Source: JANXQE01 sp035651635 (GTDB taxonomy: Bacteria > Verrucomicrobiota > Verrucomicrobiia > Limisphaerales > UBA8199). Taken from it: a stretch of DNA of 64,000 bases. The notes under the pieces were generated by a model. The model saw nothing but the letters and a program-made list of their open reading frames with translations. It did not search any database and was not told the origin of the DNA. Shown piece by piece: positions 8,942 to 17,519 of this stretch (position 1 is the stretch's first letter; each line of letters begins with the position of its first letter). Both the position numbers and the translations under genes were made by a program. The DNA is taken from the NCBI GenBank assembly GCA_035651635.1, contig DASRFK010000330.1, positions 6,340 to 70,339 of the forward strand, written 5' to 3'.

Positions 8942-10045
8942 TCACTGGAGCGTCGGTTCGCTCGATTTCATCCCGTGGGCCTCGGCGACGGCCTTTTGGG
9001 TCAGCTTGCCTCCCATGACATTGATGCCCCCGCGCAAGGCGGGTTGGCGCTCGCAGGCCTCGCTCAAGCCCGAATCGGCCAACAATTCGATATACCGGAA
9101 CGTGACGTTGGTCAGCGCCTGCGTCGCCGTGCGTGCATAAGCCCCGGGCATATTGGCGACGCAGTAATGAGTCACGCCGGCCTCGACAAAAACCGGACTA
9201 TGATGAGTGGTCGGACGCGACGTTTCGGCGCAACCACCCTGGTCGATCGCGATATCCACCAAAACGCTTCCCGGCCGCATGCGGCTCAACATCTCGCGAC
9301 TGATCAGCTTGGGCGCTCTCGCCCCGGGTACCAGCACCGCCCCGATGAGCAAGTCGACCGAAGGCAGCAATTCGAGCAGATGCGCTTCGCTGGAGTAAAG
9401 CGTGTGGGCGGTATGCAGCGTAATATCCAGAAAGCGCATTCGTTCGAGGTCTACTTCGAGGATCGTCACGTCGGCGCCCAGTCCTTGCGCCATCCGCGCC
9501 GCGTTAATTCCCGAAGTGCCCCCACCCAGGACCACTACCCGGCCCGGCAGAACTCCAGGCACGCCGCCCAACAAAACTCCACTCCCGCCGTTGTGCTTGG
9601 CCAAAAAGTAACCTCCCACCAGGATCGACATTCGGCCGGCAATCTCGCTCATGGGCTCCAACAACGGCAATCGACGGTTGACTTCAATCGTTTCATACGC
9701 CAAAGCCGTGACCCCGGACTTCATCAGGGCTTCGGTCAACTCCCGATCCGCCGCGAGGTGCAAGTAAGTAAACAAGATTTGGCCCGCCCTGAGCAGCGGA
9801 TACTCCGCCGGCAGCGGTTCTTTTACTTTGACGATCAAATCGGCTCGCTCGAAAACCGCCCGGTGCTCCGGAACCAGCTCCGCGCCGGCGCGCTCATAGT
9901 CGTTATCCGGGTAACCCGCCCCGGCCCCGGCGCCTCGCTCGACCAGTACTTGGTGGCCGCGTTTGATCAATTGATAGGCCGCGGATGGCAGCAGGGCCAC
10001 GCGGTATTCCTGTTCTTTGATTTCCTTCGGAACGCCTACAATCAT
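8942..10045 (-). CDS. ald: Alanine dehydrogenase
   Basis: Catalyses NAD-dependent reversible deamination of L-alanine to pyruvate and ammonia in the cytoplasm. At 367 residues it has the usual length. Visible motifs: the N-terminal MIVGVPKEIKEQEYRVAL, the pyruvate-site lysine in VKVKEPL, TYLHLAA with the catalytic His, the NAD-binding VVVLGGGTSGINAARMA, and the C-terminal GGINVMGGKLT. It is convergent with the pseudopilin gene (2-base gap). Alanine racemase lies 6 kb downstream on the other strand; no operon link. Confidence 0.96.
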   Translation of the reverse strand: MIVGVPKEIKEQEYRVALLPSAAYQLIKRGHQVLVERGAGAGAGYPDNDYERAGAELVPEHRAVFERADLIVKVKEPLPAEYPLLRAGQILFTYLHLAADRELTEALMKSGVTALAYETIEVNRRLPLLEPMSEIAGRMSILVGGYFLAKHNGGSGVLLGGVPGVLPGRVVVLGGGTSGINAARMAQGLGADVTILEVDLERMRFLDITLHTAHTLYSSEAHLLELLPSVDLLIGAVLVPGARAPKLISREMLSRMRPGSVLVDIAIDQGGCAETSRPTTHHSPVFVEAGVTHYCVANMPGAYARTATQALTNVTFRYIELLADSGLSEACERQPALRGGINVMGGKLTQKAVAEAHGMKSSEPTLQ

Positions 10046-10088
10046 ACGGTTTTATTTTTCAGACTCGCTTGTGCTCACCAGGGGCTCG

Positions 10089-11663
10089 CTACGAAGGCAG
10101 CGCCCTGAGTGGTTGCTGTTGGACTTGCGCCTGCGCGCGGTGCGCCAGGGCCAGCATCGTCACCGTTTCTGCCGCCTGCCGCTCCGCTTCCTGAATTCGC
10201 TGAAACTCGCCATAGACCTCCCGCCGCGTGGGGTCATCGCACGTGGCTATTTCCTGCCCTTGGGTCGCGCGCAACGCCAGCAGGATGTCATGGCAGGTGA
10301 TTGTTTCCATCAGCCGTGCCGGAACATACGAGGTCTCGACTCCCGCCACCTCGACCACCAGGCGGGCCGCGGCCAGTGTCTCCATAATCTGCCGGACCAG
10401 CCTGCTTGGGACACACAATTCGCTCGCCAAATCCTGGATCGAATTGGGTGGATCGCCGCGCAAGTAATACTGTCCGATCAGGGTCATCAGCCGTAACGCG
10501 ATAAACTCACGCCCGCGCTGGTTAATGCTTTCCACCTGCTTTTCCTCCAGATAGGACGTCCGGTTTTGGAACGCGTAAGCCACCTGCGCGCCGAGCAGGA
10601 GGATCAACCACGAAAAATACAAACCGATCATGAACACCAGCACCAGGCCCAGGCTGCCGTATATCTTGCTATTCGAGACCACTCTCGAGACATACAACAC
10701 ATTGATTAGGTTATTGAGGTGGAAAAGCAATCCGCCCACCAGCCCTCCGACCAGCGCCGCATCCCAGCGTACACTGGTGTTTGGCATCAACATGTAAAAG
10801 GCGGCGAACGTCAGGCACAAAATCGCCGCCGGAGCGAACTGGAACAGGAAATGAAACACAAAGTGCCCGACAATCGGAAAGGTGGCTAAGAAATGTTTGG
10901 TGCTCTCCAGGTGCGGGCCGGTTGCCAGGCCCAGCGCCACCACCACCAGCAACGGCGCCAGACTCAACACGCCCCAATACAGTACGATCCGCATAAACCA
11001 GGAGCGCCCGCGCGGGACGCCCCAGATATCGTTGAACGTCGTTTCGATCCGGCTCAGCATCGAGATCGCCGCAAAAATCAACAGCACACTCCCGGTTACC
11101 CCCAGCGCTCCACTGCGGGTGTTCTGGATGAATTCATTGATTTTGCGCGCTACGGATTTGCGGGCCGCCACCACCTGCTGGTTTTCGGCCAGGGTCGCCC
11201 GGACGGCGTCGTTGGTTTGGCCGGCCTCCGGCACGCTCTCCATTTGCGGCGCCAGCTCCGAATTTGTGGCCGGGCTCGAATCGGAGCCCGCGAGGTTGCC
11301 TTCGCTGGCAGGCTGGCTCATCGTCGCGGAAAGATTTGTCGAGAGCGTGGCTGGCGGCATGGCCACCGCCACTAATTTCGTGATGAGTTGATCGATGCGC
11401 GCTTCACCGTCCTTCCTCAGGAACGTGCTGGTAATGCTCATCACCACCGCCAGCATCGGAATGAGGGCCAATAACGTTGCGTAGGCCAGCGCCGAAGCCC
11501 GAACCGGGCAGCGATTGCGCGTAAAACTCCGCCATACCATCAGCCAGAAGTGGATGAACTTGCCCCCTTTGCTCAGCTTCCCCGGGTGCCCCACGGCGTC
11601 TTCATCCAGCCACGCCGCGGCTCTGGCCCGCAGTCGCTGCAATTTGGAGGTCTTCTTCGACAT
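10089..11663 (-). CDS. YihY/BrkB-family membrane protein with C-terminal winged-helix-like domain
   Basis: A 524-residue protein. Residues about 35-400 are the YihY/BrkB (formerly RNase BN) membrane domain with six membrane segments; family landmarks include RCPVRASALAYATLLALIPML and GSLGLVLVFMIGLYFSWLILLLGAQVAYAF. A Ser/Ala/Glu-rich insert of about 80 residues sits in the first external loop (about 115-190). The soluble C-terminal part (about 405-505) resembles an Rrf2-type winged helix: SIQDLASELCVPSRLVRQI, then a wing-like VVEVAG and ITCHDILLALRA. The family's function is unsettled. The start lies 43 bases after alanine dehydrogenase's start region on the same strand, so both may share a promoter from upstream of 11663. 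Confidence 0.85.
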   Translation of the reverse strand: MSKKTSKLQRLRARAAAWLDEDAVGHPGKLSKGGKFIHFWLMVWRSFTRNRCPVRASALAYATLLALIPMLAVVMSITSTFLRKDGEARIDQLITKLVAVAMPPATLSTNLSATMSQPASEGNLAGSDSSPATNSELAPQMESVPEAGQTNDAVRATLAENQQVVAARKSVARKINEFIQNTRSGALGVTGSVLLIFAAISMLSRIETTFNDIWGVPRGRSWFMRIVLYWGVLSLAPLLVVVALGLATGPHLESTKHFLATFPIVGHFVFHFLFQFAPAAILCLTFAAFYMLMPNTSVRWDAALVGGLVGGLLFHLNNLINVLYVSRVVSNSKIYGSLGLVLVFMIGLYFSWLILLLGAQVAYAFQNRTSYLEEKQVESINQRGREFIALRLMTLIGQYYLRGDPPNSIQDLASELCVPSRLVRQIMETLAAARLVVEVAGVETSYVPARLMETITCHDILLALRATQGQEIATCDDPTRREVYGEFQRIQEAERQAAETVTMLALAHRAQAQVQQQPLRALPS

Positions 11664-11797
11664 CGCCGCGCTAGCACGCTAACAGAGCACCGGGGCAAGT
11701 CAATTGGTCGACTTTTGCTCGACTACAAACCCCATTCGGCTGTGTAATTGCCCTGCGTCCAAGTTCCAGCAAATTGCTTCAACAAACGGAACCATCT

Positions 11798-12142
11798 ATG
11801 AAAACATTGGAAAAAGACGAGCTGTTTCAGAATCTGCAAGGTTTTCTCAAAACCAAAGGACTCGAGCTCAAGGAGGGTAGTTATGCCCAAAAAATCCAAA
11901 AGAGCTGTACCCTCCTCTCCGACGCCATAAACATCGGCCAGCAAGGCCTCGCACGCGCCAAACTTGAGGTTGATAAAAAACTCGACCAGGTGCGCCAGGT
12001 TATCCACGAAAAGACCGCGCCGTCCGGTCCGAAACCCTCCTCAGCCTCGCCTCCGCAAGGGCAGCCCTCGCCTGCTTCGGCCGCCAGGCCGAAATCGCCC
12101 AAATCAAAATCCAAAACGCCAAAGCGGCCCAAACAACGGTAA
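11798..12142 (+). CDS. Small protein with basic, histone H1-like tail
   Basis: A 114-residue cytoplasmic-looking protein. Residues 1-70 are predicted helical and moderately charged; the last 40 residues are almost wholly Pro, Ser, Lys, Ala and Arg (SPKSKSKTPKRPKQR at the end), similar in style to H1-like nucleoid tails. No family is recognised. The ATG at 11798 is used; a TTG at 11774 would add eight residues. A possible job is nucleic-acid or envelope-polymer binding, inferred only from charge. Confidence 0.6.
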   Translation: MKTLEKDELFQNLQGFLKTKGLELKEGSYAQKIQKSCTLLSDAINIGQQGLARAKLEVDKKLDQVRQVIHEKTAPSGPKPSSASPPQGQPSPASAARPKSPKSKSKTPKRPKQR

Positions 12143-12232
12143 GCCTTTCGCCTCGGGGCTTTCGATGAGCGATGGCAAATGCTCAGTTCTCAATAAACCG
12201 CCCTCTGGACACGGCCAGTTGTAGCCCTGGTA

Positions 12233-13507
12233 ATGACCGCTTCGGCACCCCCTCATTCTAAATCGGTTCTGGTCCTGGGCGTAGGGGCCTTTGCGCATAG
12301 CACCGGCCAAATCCTCAAGGAGGCCGGAGCGGACGTCTCCACCTACTTGACGCGCTCATACGCTCATTTTCCTCCCAGCCTCGTCGGGCCGGTTTATCGC
12401 CCGGAGCAAGCCGCTTCTCCGGTGGCCCTCCTTCGGCAGCACGCTTTTGATATGGTAGTCCCGATGTCCATCGATTGGGCCCAATCAACCTGGGCCGAGG
12501 AGCTGCTCGATTCGAACGTGCCCATCTTTTGCCCCACCCGCGAAGCAATGCGGATCGAGCGCGAGCGCGACTTTGCGCGCCTCTTGTGTCGGCGATTCAA
12601 CATTCCCTTTCCCGAGGCGCACCTGGCCCGCAACCGTTTGGAGGCCGAGTCCATCCTCGAGCGGCACCCGCATCCGTTTGTGCTCAAAAACCCGCTCTGT
12701 TCGCCGACCAGCCCCATCCACACCATCCTGTGTGAAACGCTCGATGATACCAAGGCCTGGCTCAAGCAAGTGGATTACGCCGAAGGCGTCTTCATGCAGG
12801 AGTACCTCGGCCGTTGTGAAGCGGGCCATATTGCGTTTGTGAGCGCTGGCGAGATTCATTCCGTGGTCACCAACCAGGAATACAAGCGCGCTTTCGCCGG
12901 CAACCTCGGCATTGTCGCCGGCGCTCCTCTGGGCGGCCTGGTGGAACAGGATCCTGGCGACAAGTACGGTCTGTCTCGCGAACTCTTGGCACCGCTGCGC
13001 CCTTGGTTTCGGGAAGTCGACTATCACGGCCCGATCCAGGTCACCGCCGTGCGCCGTGGCGAGAAGTGGCACGTGATCGAGTACAATATACGTATCGGTG
13101 TCACCTCCGGCGCGATGTTGTTGCGCCTGCTGCGCCACCCGCTCGAAGTGTTGGTTCGAACGGCAAAAAACCAACCCCTCAAGTTGGAATTCGTCGACAG
13201 TCACCAATTTGGTTGTTCGCTGACGCTCGCGGGATACGGTTATCCGTATGTGCAGGTCCGCGGCCCCCAATTGCCGGTCGAAATTACTTCTCCACTCGAT
13301 TGCGATGTCTGGTGGAACGAAGTGATCCGCGACAGTGACGGCTTATTGCGCAGCACCGGGCATCGGATTGCCGACGTGGTGGCGCTTGGCAAAACATTGG
13401 AGCAAGCGATTGGCAAAGCCTACGCCAACATCCGCCGGCTCCGCAGCCTCGGCAGCTATTATCGCCCGGACATCGGCCAAAGCCTGTGGCCGCCCGGAAA
13501 CCCCTGA
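12233..13507 (+). CDS. PurD-like ATP-grasp ligase of unknown substrate
   Basis: A 424-residue protein with the architecture of glycinamide ribonucleotide synthetase but divergent sequence. N-terminal Rossmann-like domain VLVLGVGAFAHSTGQIL (PurD normally has GGREHA here), central ATP-grasp with a FVLKNP lysine and GVFMQEYLG, then EYNIRIGVTSGAMLL where PurD has an N-x-R-F-G-D-P-E metal-binding loop, and a PurD-like C-terminal domain (IADVVALGKTLEQAIGKAY, ending SYYRPDIGQ). The acidic Asp-Pro-Glu of the metal loop is missing, so it is unlikely to be the house-keeping PurD. A ligase acting on another carboxylate/amine pair is inferred. ATG chosen; the gene stands alone between a small basic protein and a convergent propeller gene. 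Confidence 0.75.
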   Translation: MTASAPPHSKSVLVLGVGAFAHSTGQILKEAGADVSTYLTRSYAHFPPSLVGPVYRPEQAASPVALLRQHAFDMVVPMSIDWAQSTWAEELLDSNVPIFCPTREAMRIERERDFARLLCRRFNIPFPEAHLARNRLEAESILERHPHPFVLKNPLCSPTSPIHTILCETLDDTKAWLKQVDYAEGVFMQEYLGRCEAGHIAFVSAGEIHSVVTNQEYKRAFAGNLGIVAGAPLGGLVEQDPGDKYGLSRELLAPLRPWFREVDYHGPIQVTAVRRGEKWHVIEYNIRIGVTSGAMLLRLLRHPLEVLVRTAKNQPLKLEFVDSHQFGCSLTLAGYGYPYVQVRGPQLPVEITSPLDCDVWWNEVIRDSDGLLRSTGHRIADVVALGKTLEQAIGKAYANIRRLRSLGSYYRPDIGQSLWPPGNP

Positions 13508-13528
13508 GCTTTACCCAGCCAGACCATT

Positions 13529-14830
13529 TTATTTGCCCGGCTGCCTTACGTCGTAGCAGAGCAGTAAATCCTGGTCGCGCAGGTACAGTTTCCCATTAGC
13601 AATGACTGGGTGTGCCCAAGCCGGCTTGTTGGTACGGTCAGGTTGCTCGAAGCGGCCGCGCTCGAGGTATTCCTTCGGGCTCGGCTCAAGCAGGAGCATC
13701 CCCCCCTTTTCGGTGCGGTAGTAGAGCCGGCCATCAGCGAAGGCGAGCGACCCTTTTGGCGCCCGGTGCTCGGCGTCGTCGCGCTCGTCCCAGAGGACTT
13801 TGCCGGTCTGGAAATCCAGACAGACCAGGGCTCCGCCTTCATTGCCGCCGCTGGCGCCGTAAAGGCTGCCGTCGTAGAGGATCATGCCACCGTGGTGGTT
13901 TTGCATCTTCCTGGAGAAATAGACCTCATCGGCTTTCACACCGCCGTTCTCATCCTTGCTCAGCTTAACCAACCCGCCGCCCGCGCCATAAGCGGAGGAA
14001 GCGAAGACCAGTCCGTCATGGTAAAGAGGAGTCGAACAGTTAATCCCGTGGCTGTTGGCGCAGCGGTCGTACCGCCATAAAAACTTGCCATCGCTCGCCG
14101 CGATCCCGACCAGCGCATTCTGCGTGAACTGCACGTATTCGCGTTGCCCGCTAAAATCGATGGCAATCGCCGAGACGTAGGCCGCTTTGGGGCTCCCCGG
14201 CACCTGGCTTTTCCAAATGGTCTTGCCCGTCAACTTGTCGAGTGCCACCAGGGTCGCGTCTTCACCGCCAGGTGTGCAGATGAGCTTGTCACCATCTACC
14301 AGTGGCGACTCGCGGTAACTCCACGTGGGCACTCTCCCGCCGAAATCCTCCTTCAAACTGCGCTGCCAAACCAGCTTGCCGTCTTTGACTTGAAGGCAAG
14401 CCAGGTCGCCCCCCAAACCCAGGACATATACCCGTTCACCTTCGACCGTGGGTGTGCATCCCGGGCCCTCTTTGCCCTGCGGCATTTGCTGCTCGAACGC
14501 CGGCCCAAGCCGCGTTTCCCAAACCGTTTTGCCATCTGCTTCCGACAGAGCCCAGGTGATTTCGTCATCGCCACGATTGCCCATGGCGAAGATCCGCCCC
14601 TTCGCAATCGCGGGCGCACTGTCGCCGCCGCCGCGGCCGTTGACCTTCCACGCGAGCGGTGGACCCTCTTTGGGCCATTCCTTGAGCAGACCTCGTTCCT
14701 TCGAGACGGCGTTACGGTCGGGGCCCTGCCACTGCGGCCAATCATCAGCAGACGCGGAAGCCAACAGGACGCCCAAAGAAGCGACGCCAATGAATGCTCT
14801 CTTGTAGTGAACAGGTTCTATATTTCTCAT
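13529..14830 (-). CDS. Exported PQQ-type beta-propeller protein
   Basis: A 433-residue protein with a signal peptide (hydrophobic core at residues 13-26, cleavage near SASA). It begins with the DWPQWQGPDRNAVSKERGLL segment typical of PQQ-like propellers in Planctomycetota and Verrucomicrobiota, followed by repeated Trp-docking blades such as GKTVWETRLG, GKLVWQRSL, GKTIWKSQVP and GKVLWDERD. BamB has the same fold, but here no lipobox or BamB-specific features are visible, and no quinoprotein dehydrogenase residues can be assigned. Probably periplasmic. It converges with the ATP-grasp gene across 21 bases. Confidence 0.85.
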   Translation of the reverse strand: MRNIEPVHYKRAFIGVASLGVLLASASADDWPQWQGPDRNAVSKERGLLKEWPKEGPPLAWKVNGRGGGDSAPAIAKGRIFAMGNRGDDEITWALSEADGKTVWETRLGPAFEQQMPQGKEGPGCTPTVEGERVYVLGLGGDLACLQVKDGKLVWQRSLKEDFGGRVPTWSYRESPLVDGDKLICTPGGEDATLVALDKLTGKTIWKSQVPGSPKAAYVSAIAIDFSGQREYVQFTQNALVGIAASDGKFLWRYDRCANSHGINCSTPLYHDGLVFASSAYGAGGGLVKLSKDENGGVKADEVYFSRKMQNHHGGMILYDGSLYGASGGNEGGALVCLDFQTGKVLWDERDDAEHRAPKGSLAFADGRLYYRTEKGGMLLLEPSPKEYLERGRFEQPDRTNKPAWAHPVIANGKLYLRDQDLLLCYDVRQPGK

Positions 14831-15039
14831 GATGCCACTCGGTTGAACTCAGGCGGACGGCCGGTATCCTGGTCTTCCTTGCGCATACACGCAAGGCCCG
14901 GGATAGCCGAATACTTGAAATCCAAGTCGTTGCTGATTGTGACACGCCAGCTGCGTTCTACGTTACAGTAGGTTCACGTGGGGGCCGGCTGGAGGCAACT
15001 GGATGACAAGGCGCGCCTTGTTCTGCTAGCTTCGCGCGC

Positions 15040-16164
15040 ATGAAACTTTCCCTGGCGCTCCTGATAAGCTTTTTGGCCCTCAGCCTTTTGGCTGCCGAAG
15101 AGAACGGCTTTGTTCCGCTCTTTAACGGGCACGACCTGACCGGGTGGACTAGTGTGAATTGCGCTCCCGAAACCTGGAGCGTGAAGGACAGAATGATTCA
15201 TTGCACGGGCTTGCCCACGGGTGCCCTGCGCACCACCCGCCAGTACGAGAATTTCATCCTCGAGCTTGAATGGAGGCATTTGCGCAGTGGCGGCAATTCC
15301 GGTGTCTTCATCTGGGGCTCACCGATTGCCGCTCCGGGCGTGCCGTTCCTGCGCGCCATTGAAGTGCAAGTCCTGGATCACGGGTTTAATGTACCCGGAA
15401 AAAACGAGTGGTACACCACCCATGGCGATGTGTTCCCCATCCACGGCTCGACCATGAAACCCTTCGGACGCCATAATGGGATGCGCAGTTTCCCCTCCGA
15501 AGAGCGCAGCAAAGGCACCCCGGAGTGGAACCATTACCGCATCGCGTGCAGCAACGGCGTCATTCGGCTGCATGTCAACGGCAAAGAGGTCTCGGGTGGT
15601 GAAGATTGCAATTACCGCAAAGGTTACCTCGGATTGGAATCGGAAGGAGCGCCGATTGATTTCCGCAACCTGCGGATTTTGGAACTACCCGCCAGTGGGG
15701 CGGCGCCCGAATTGACCGCGCCAACCGACTTGAACTGGCGTTCGCTCTTCACTGGACTGGACCTGCGCGGTTGGCGAACCAACTCGGCCCCCGCGGCTCG
15801 TTGGCTCGTCGAAGGCGAGCGGCTCATCCTGCGGCCCGGGAACCACGAAGATATCCTCTGGACCGACACGGAATTTGGTGATGCCAACTTCATCCTGGAT
15901 TGCCGCAGCGCAACATCGGGGTCGCCTGCGCGGGTCTTTCTCGGTTCTGGCAACGGCCTGGACCTGAAGGTTGAGGGCGCTAAACCAGGAACTTACCAAC
16001 GCTTTCACATTTCTGTCCGAGGTCGCGAGGTGGCTGTGACCACCGAGGGCGGACCCATGCAGCATTTTACCCTCGGACCGAGCGCCCCAGCACGGCTTTC
16101 TCTCGGCCTGGGCGATTCCGGCGACGGCGCTGAGTTCCTGAACATCTACACCGCAGAACCTTGA
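15040..16164 (+). CDS. Exported tandem DUF1080 (3-keto-disaccharide hydrolase-like) protein
   Basis: A 374-residue secreted protein: signal peptide at 1-20, then two concanavalin-like DUF1080 domains. The first (about 24-215) is canonical: FVPLFNGHDLTGWTSVN, FILELEWRH, GGNSGVFIWG and NHYRIACSNGVIRLHVNGK. The second (about 225-373) begins WRSLFTGLDLRGWRTN but lacks the G-N-S-G-V motif and the long N-G-x-V stretch, so it looks degenerate. DUF1080 members include enzymes that cleave 3-keto glycosides; here that activity is inferred for domain one only. These proteins often pair with exported Gfo/Idh/MocA oxidoreductases; one lies 9 kb away on the other strand. Confidence 0.85.
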   Translation: MKLSLALLISFLALSLLAAEENGFVPLFNGHDLTGWTSVNCAPETWSVKDRMIHCTGLPTGALRTTRQYENFILELEWRHLRSGGNSGVFIWGSPIAAPGVPFLRAIEVQVLDHGFNVPGKNEWYTTHGDVFPIHGSTMKPFGRHNGMRSFPSEERSKGTPEWNHYRIACSNGVIRLHVNGKEVSGGEDCNYRKGYLGLESEGAPIDFRNLRILELPASGAAPELTAPTDLNWRSLFTGLDLRGWRTNSAPAARWLVEGERLILRPGNHEDILWTDTEFGDANFILDCRSATSGSPARVFLGSGNGLDLKVEGAKPGTYQRFHISVRGREVAVTTEGGPMQHFTLGPSAPARLSLGLGDSGDGAEFLNIYTAEP

Positions 16165-16289
16165 TGAAAGAACCTGAAAAGAGTTGTTGAAGCCGGCGGT
16201 TTCGGAGATGTTCGCCTCATGATTTTGGTTCGGCATACGAAGCTCGTTTGGAAGTCCAAAACCTTTGTCACGCGCTTCACAAGGATTTA

Positions 16290-17519
16290 ATGGTGGAGCT
16301 GAAAAATGCAACGTCTGGCGCCGTCTCCGCCGGCGCGATTCTCGATCAAGCCGAAGGGGGGAACCTCTTGCTTCAGCCATTAACCGCCCCGGCGCCAACG
16401 GAGTTGCCGCGCCGTCCAGCCTGGGTTGAAATCAATCTGAGCGCGCTGAAGCGCAATTTCCAATTAATCAACCGGGACAAACCCGCCTCGTTGAAAGTGC
16501 TCAGCGTGGTCAAAGACGATGGCTACGGCCATGGAGCAGGCGCAGTGGGCCGCGCCGCCCTGGATTGCGGCGCGAGTTTCCTCGCCTTAAGCACGGTGGA
16601 CGAGGCCATGGCACTTCGCGATCAAGGGTTCAAGTGCCGCCTCTTGTTGCTCGGCGACCGGCACGAGAGTGAATTGCCCTGGTGTGTGGCTCACGATCTG
16701 ACCTGTTGCGTCAGCGACCTGCATGCGGTCGAGCGGTTGGTCCAATTGGCCGAACGGCTGGGGCGGCGAATCCCGGTTCATCTCAAAATAAATACTGGCA
16801 TGAACCGGTATGGCGTGCGTTGGACCAGCGCGGCGGCATTTGCGGAGCACATCTGCGCCTCCAAAGCGCTGTACCTCGAAGGCGTCCTCACCCATTTTGC
16901 GCAATCCGATGAGGCCGACAAAACCTACGCGAACCTGCAGTTGTCCAGGTTCAATGAAGCGCTCGACCAAATGCATCAACGCGGGGTCAACGTCGGCTGC
17001 CGGCACTTGTGCAATAGCGGTGGTTTCCTCGACCTGCCGCACGCGCATTTCGAAATGGTCCGCCTCGGGATTTTGCCCTTGGGCGTATTCCCCTCGACCG
17101 TCTGCCGGCGCATTGCCAGTCTCCAGCCGGTGATGTCCGTCAAAGCACGCATTGCCGCAATCCAGACTTTGGAACCCGGCGATTGCGTTGGATACGGCAT
17201 GCGTTACACCGCTCCGTCCCGCCGCCGGATCGCCGTCCTTCCATTAGGTTACGGTGACGGGTTCCCCCGCGTCCGCAACCAGGGTTCGGTCCTCGTGCAT
17301 GGGCACCGCGCCCCTTTGGTGGGCGGGGTCGCCATGGATGCCATCACCGTGGATATCACCGACATTCCGGCGGCCGCCCTGTGGGATGAAGCGGTTATAA
17401 TGGGCCGGCAGGGACAGGACGAGATCTCCGTTCATGAAGTTGCCAAACTAAAAGGGTCCGTCTCGTACGATGTGCTCACCTCTTGGCGGTCGCGGTTGCC
17501 CCGCGTTTATGTTTCATGA
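16290..17519 (+). CDS. alr: Alanine racemase
   Basis: A PLP enzyme that interconverts L- and D-alanine for peptidoglycan. The catalytic lysine is Lys75 in VVKDDGYGHG (the family usually has K-A-D/N-A-Y-G-H-G). PLP phosphate-binding and fold motifs follow, including HLKINTGMNRYGV and LEGVLTHFAQSD; the C-terminal barrel has CVGYGMRYTAP with the second catalytic Tyr region and VLPLGYGDGFPR. An ATG at 16290 with AAGGA upstream is chosen over a TTG 42 bases earlier. The N-terminus carries about 45 extra residues before the usual start. The stop overlaps the next gene's ATG (ATGA). Confidence 0.95.
   Translation: MVELKNATSGAVSAGAILDQAEGGNLLLQPLTAPAPTELPRRPAWVEINLSALKRNFQLINRDKPASLKVLSVVKDDGYGHGAGAVGRAALDCGASFLALSTVDEAMALRDQGFKCRLLLLGDRHESELPWCVAHDLTCCVSDLHAVERLVQLAERLGRRIPVHLKINTGMNRYGVRWTSAAAFAEHICASKALYLEGVLTHFAQSDEADKTYANLQLSRFNEALDQMHQRGVNVGCRHLCNSGGFLDLPHAHFEMVRLGILPLGVFPSTVCRRIASLQPVMSVKARIAAIQTLEPGDCVGYGMRYTAPSRRRIAVLPLGYGDGFPRVRNQGSVLVHGHRAPLVGGVAMDAITVDITDIPAAALWDEAVIMGRQGQDEISVHEVAKLKGSVSYDVLTSWRSRLPRVYVS

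Noticed and set aside
8975..10108. Long plus-strand reading antisense to alanine dehydrogenase
   Set aside because: Composition follows the real gene's codon pattern in reverse; no family signal, and Ald on the minus strand has exact motifs.
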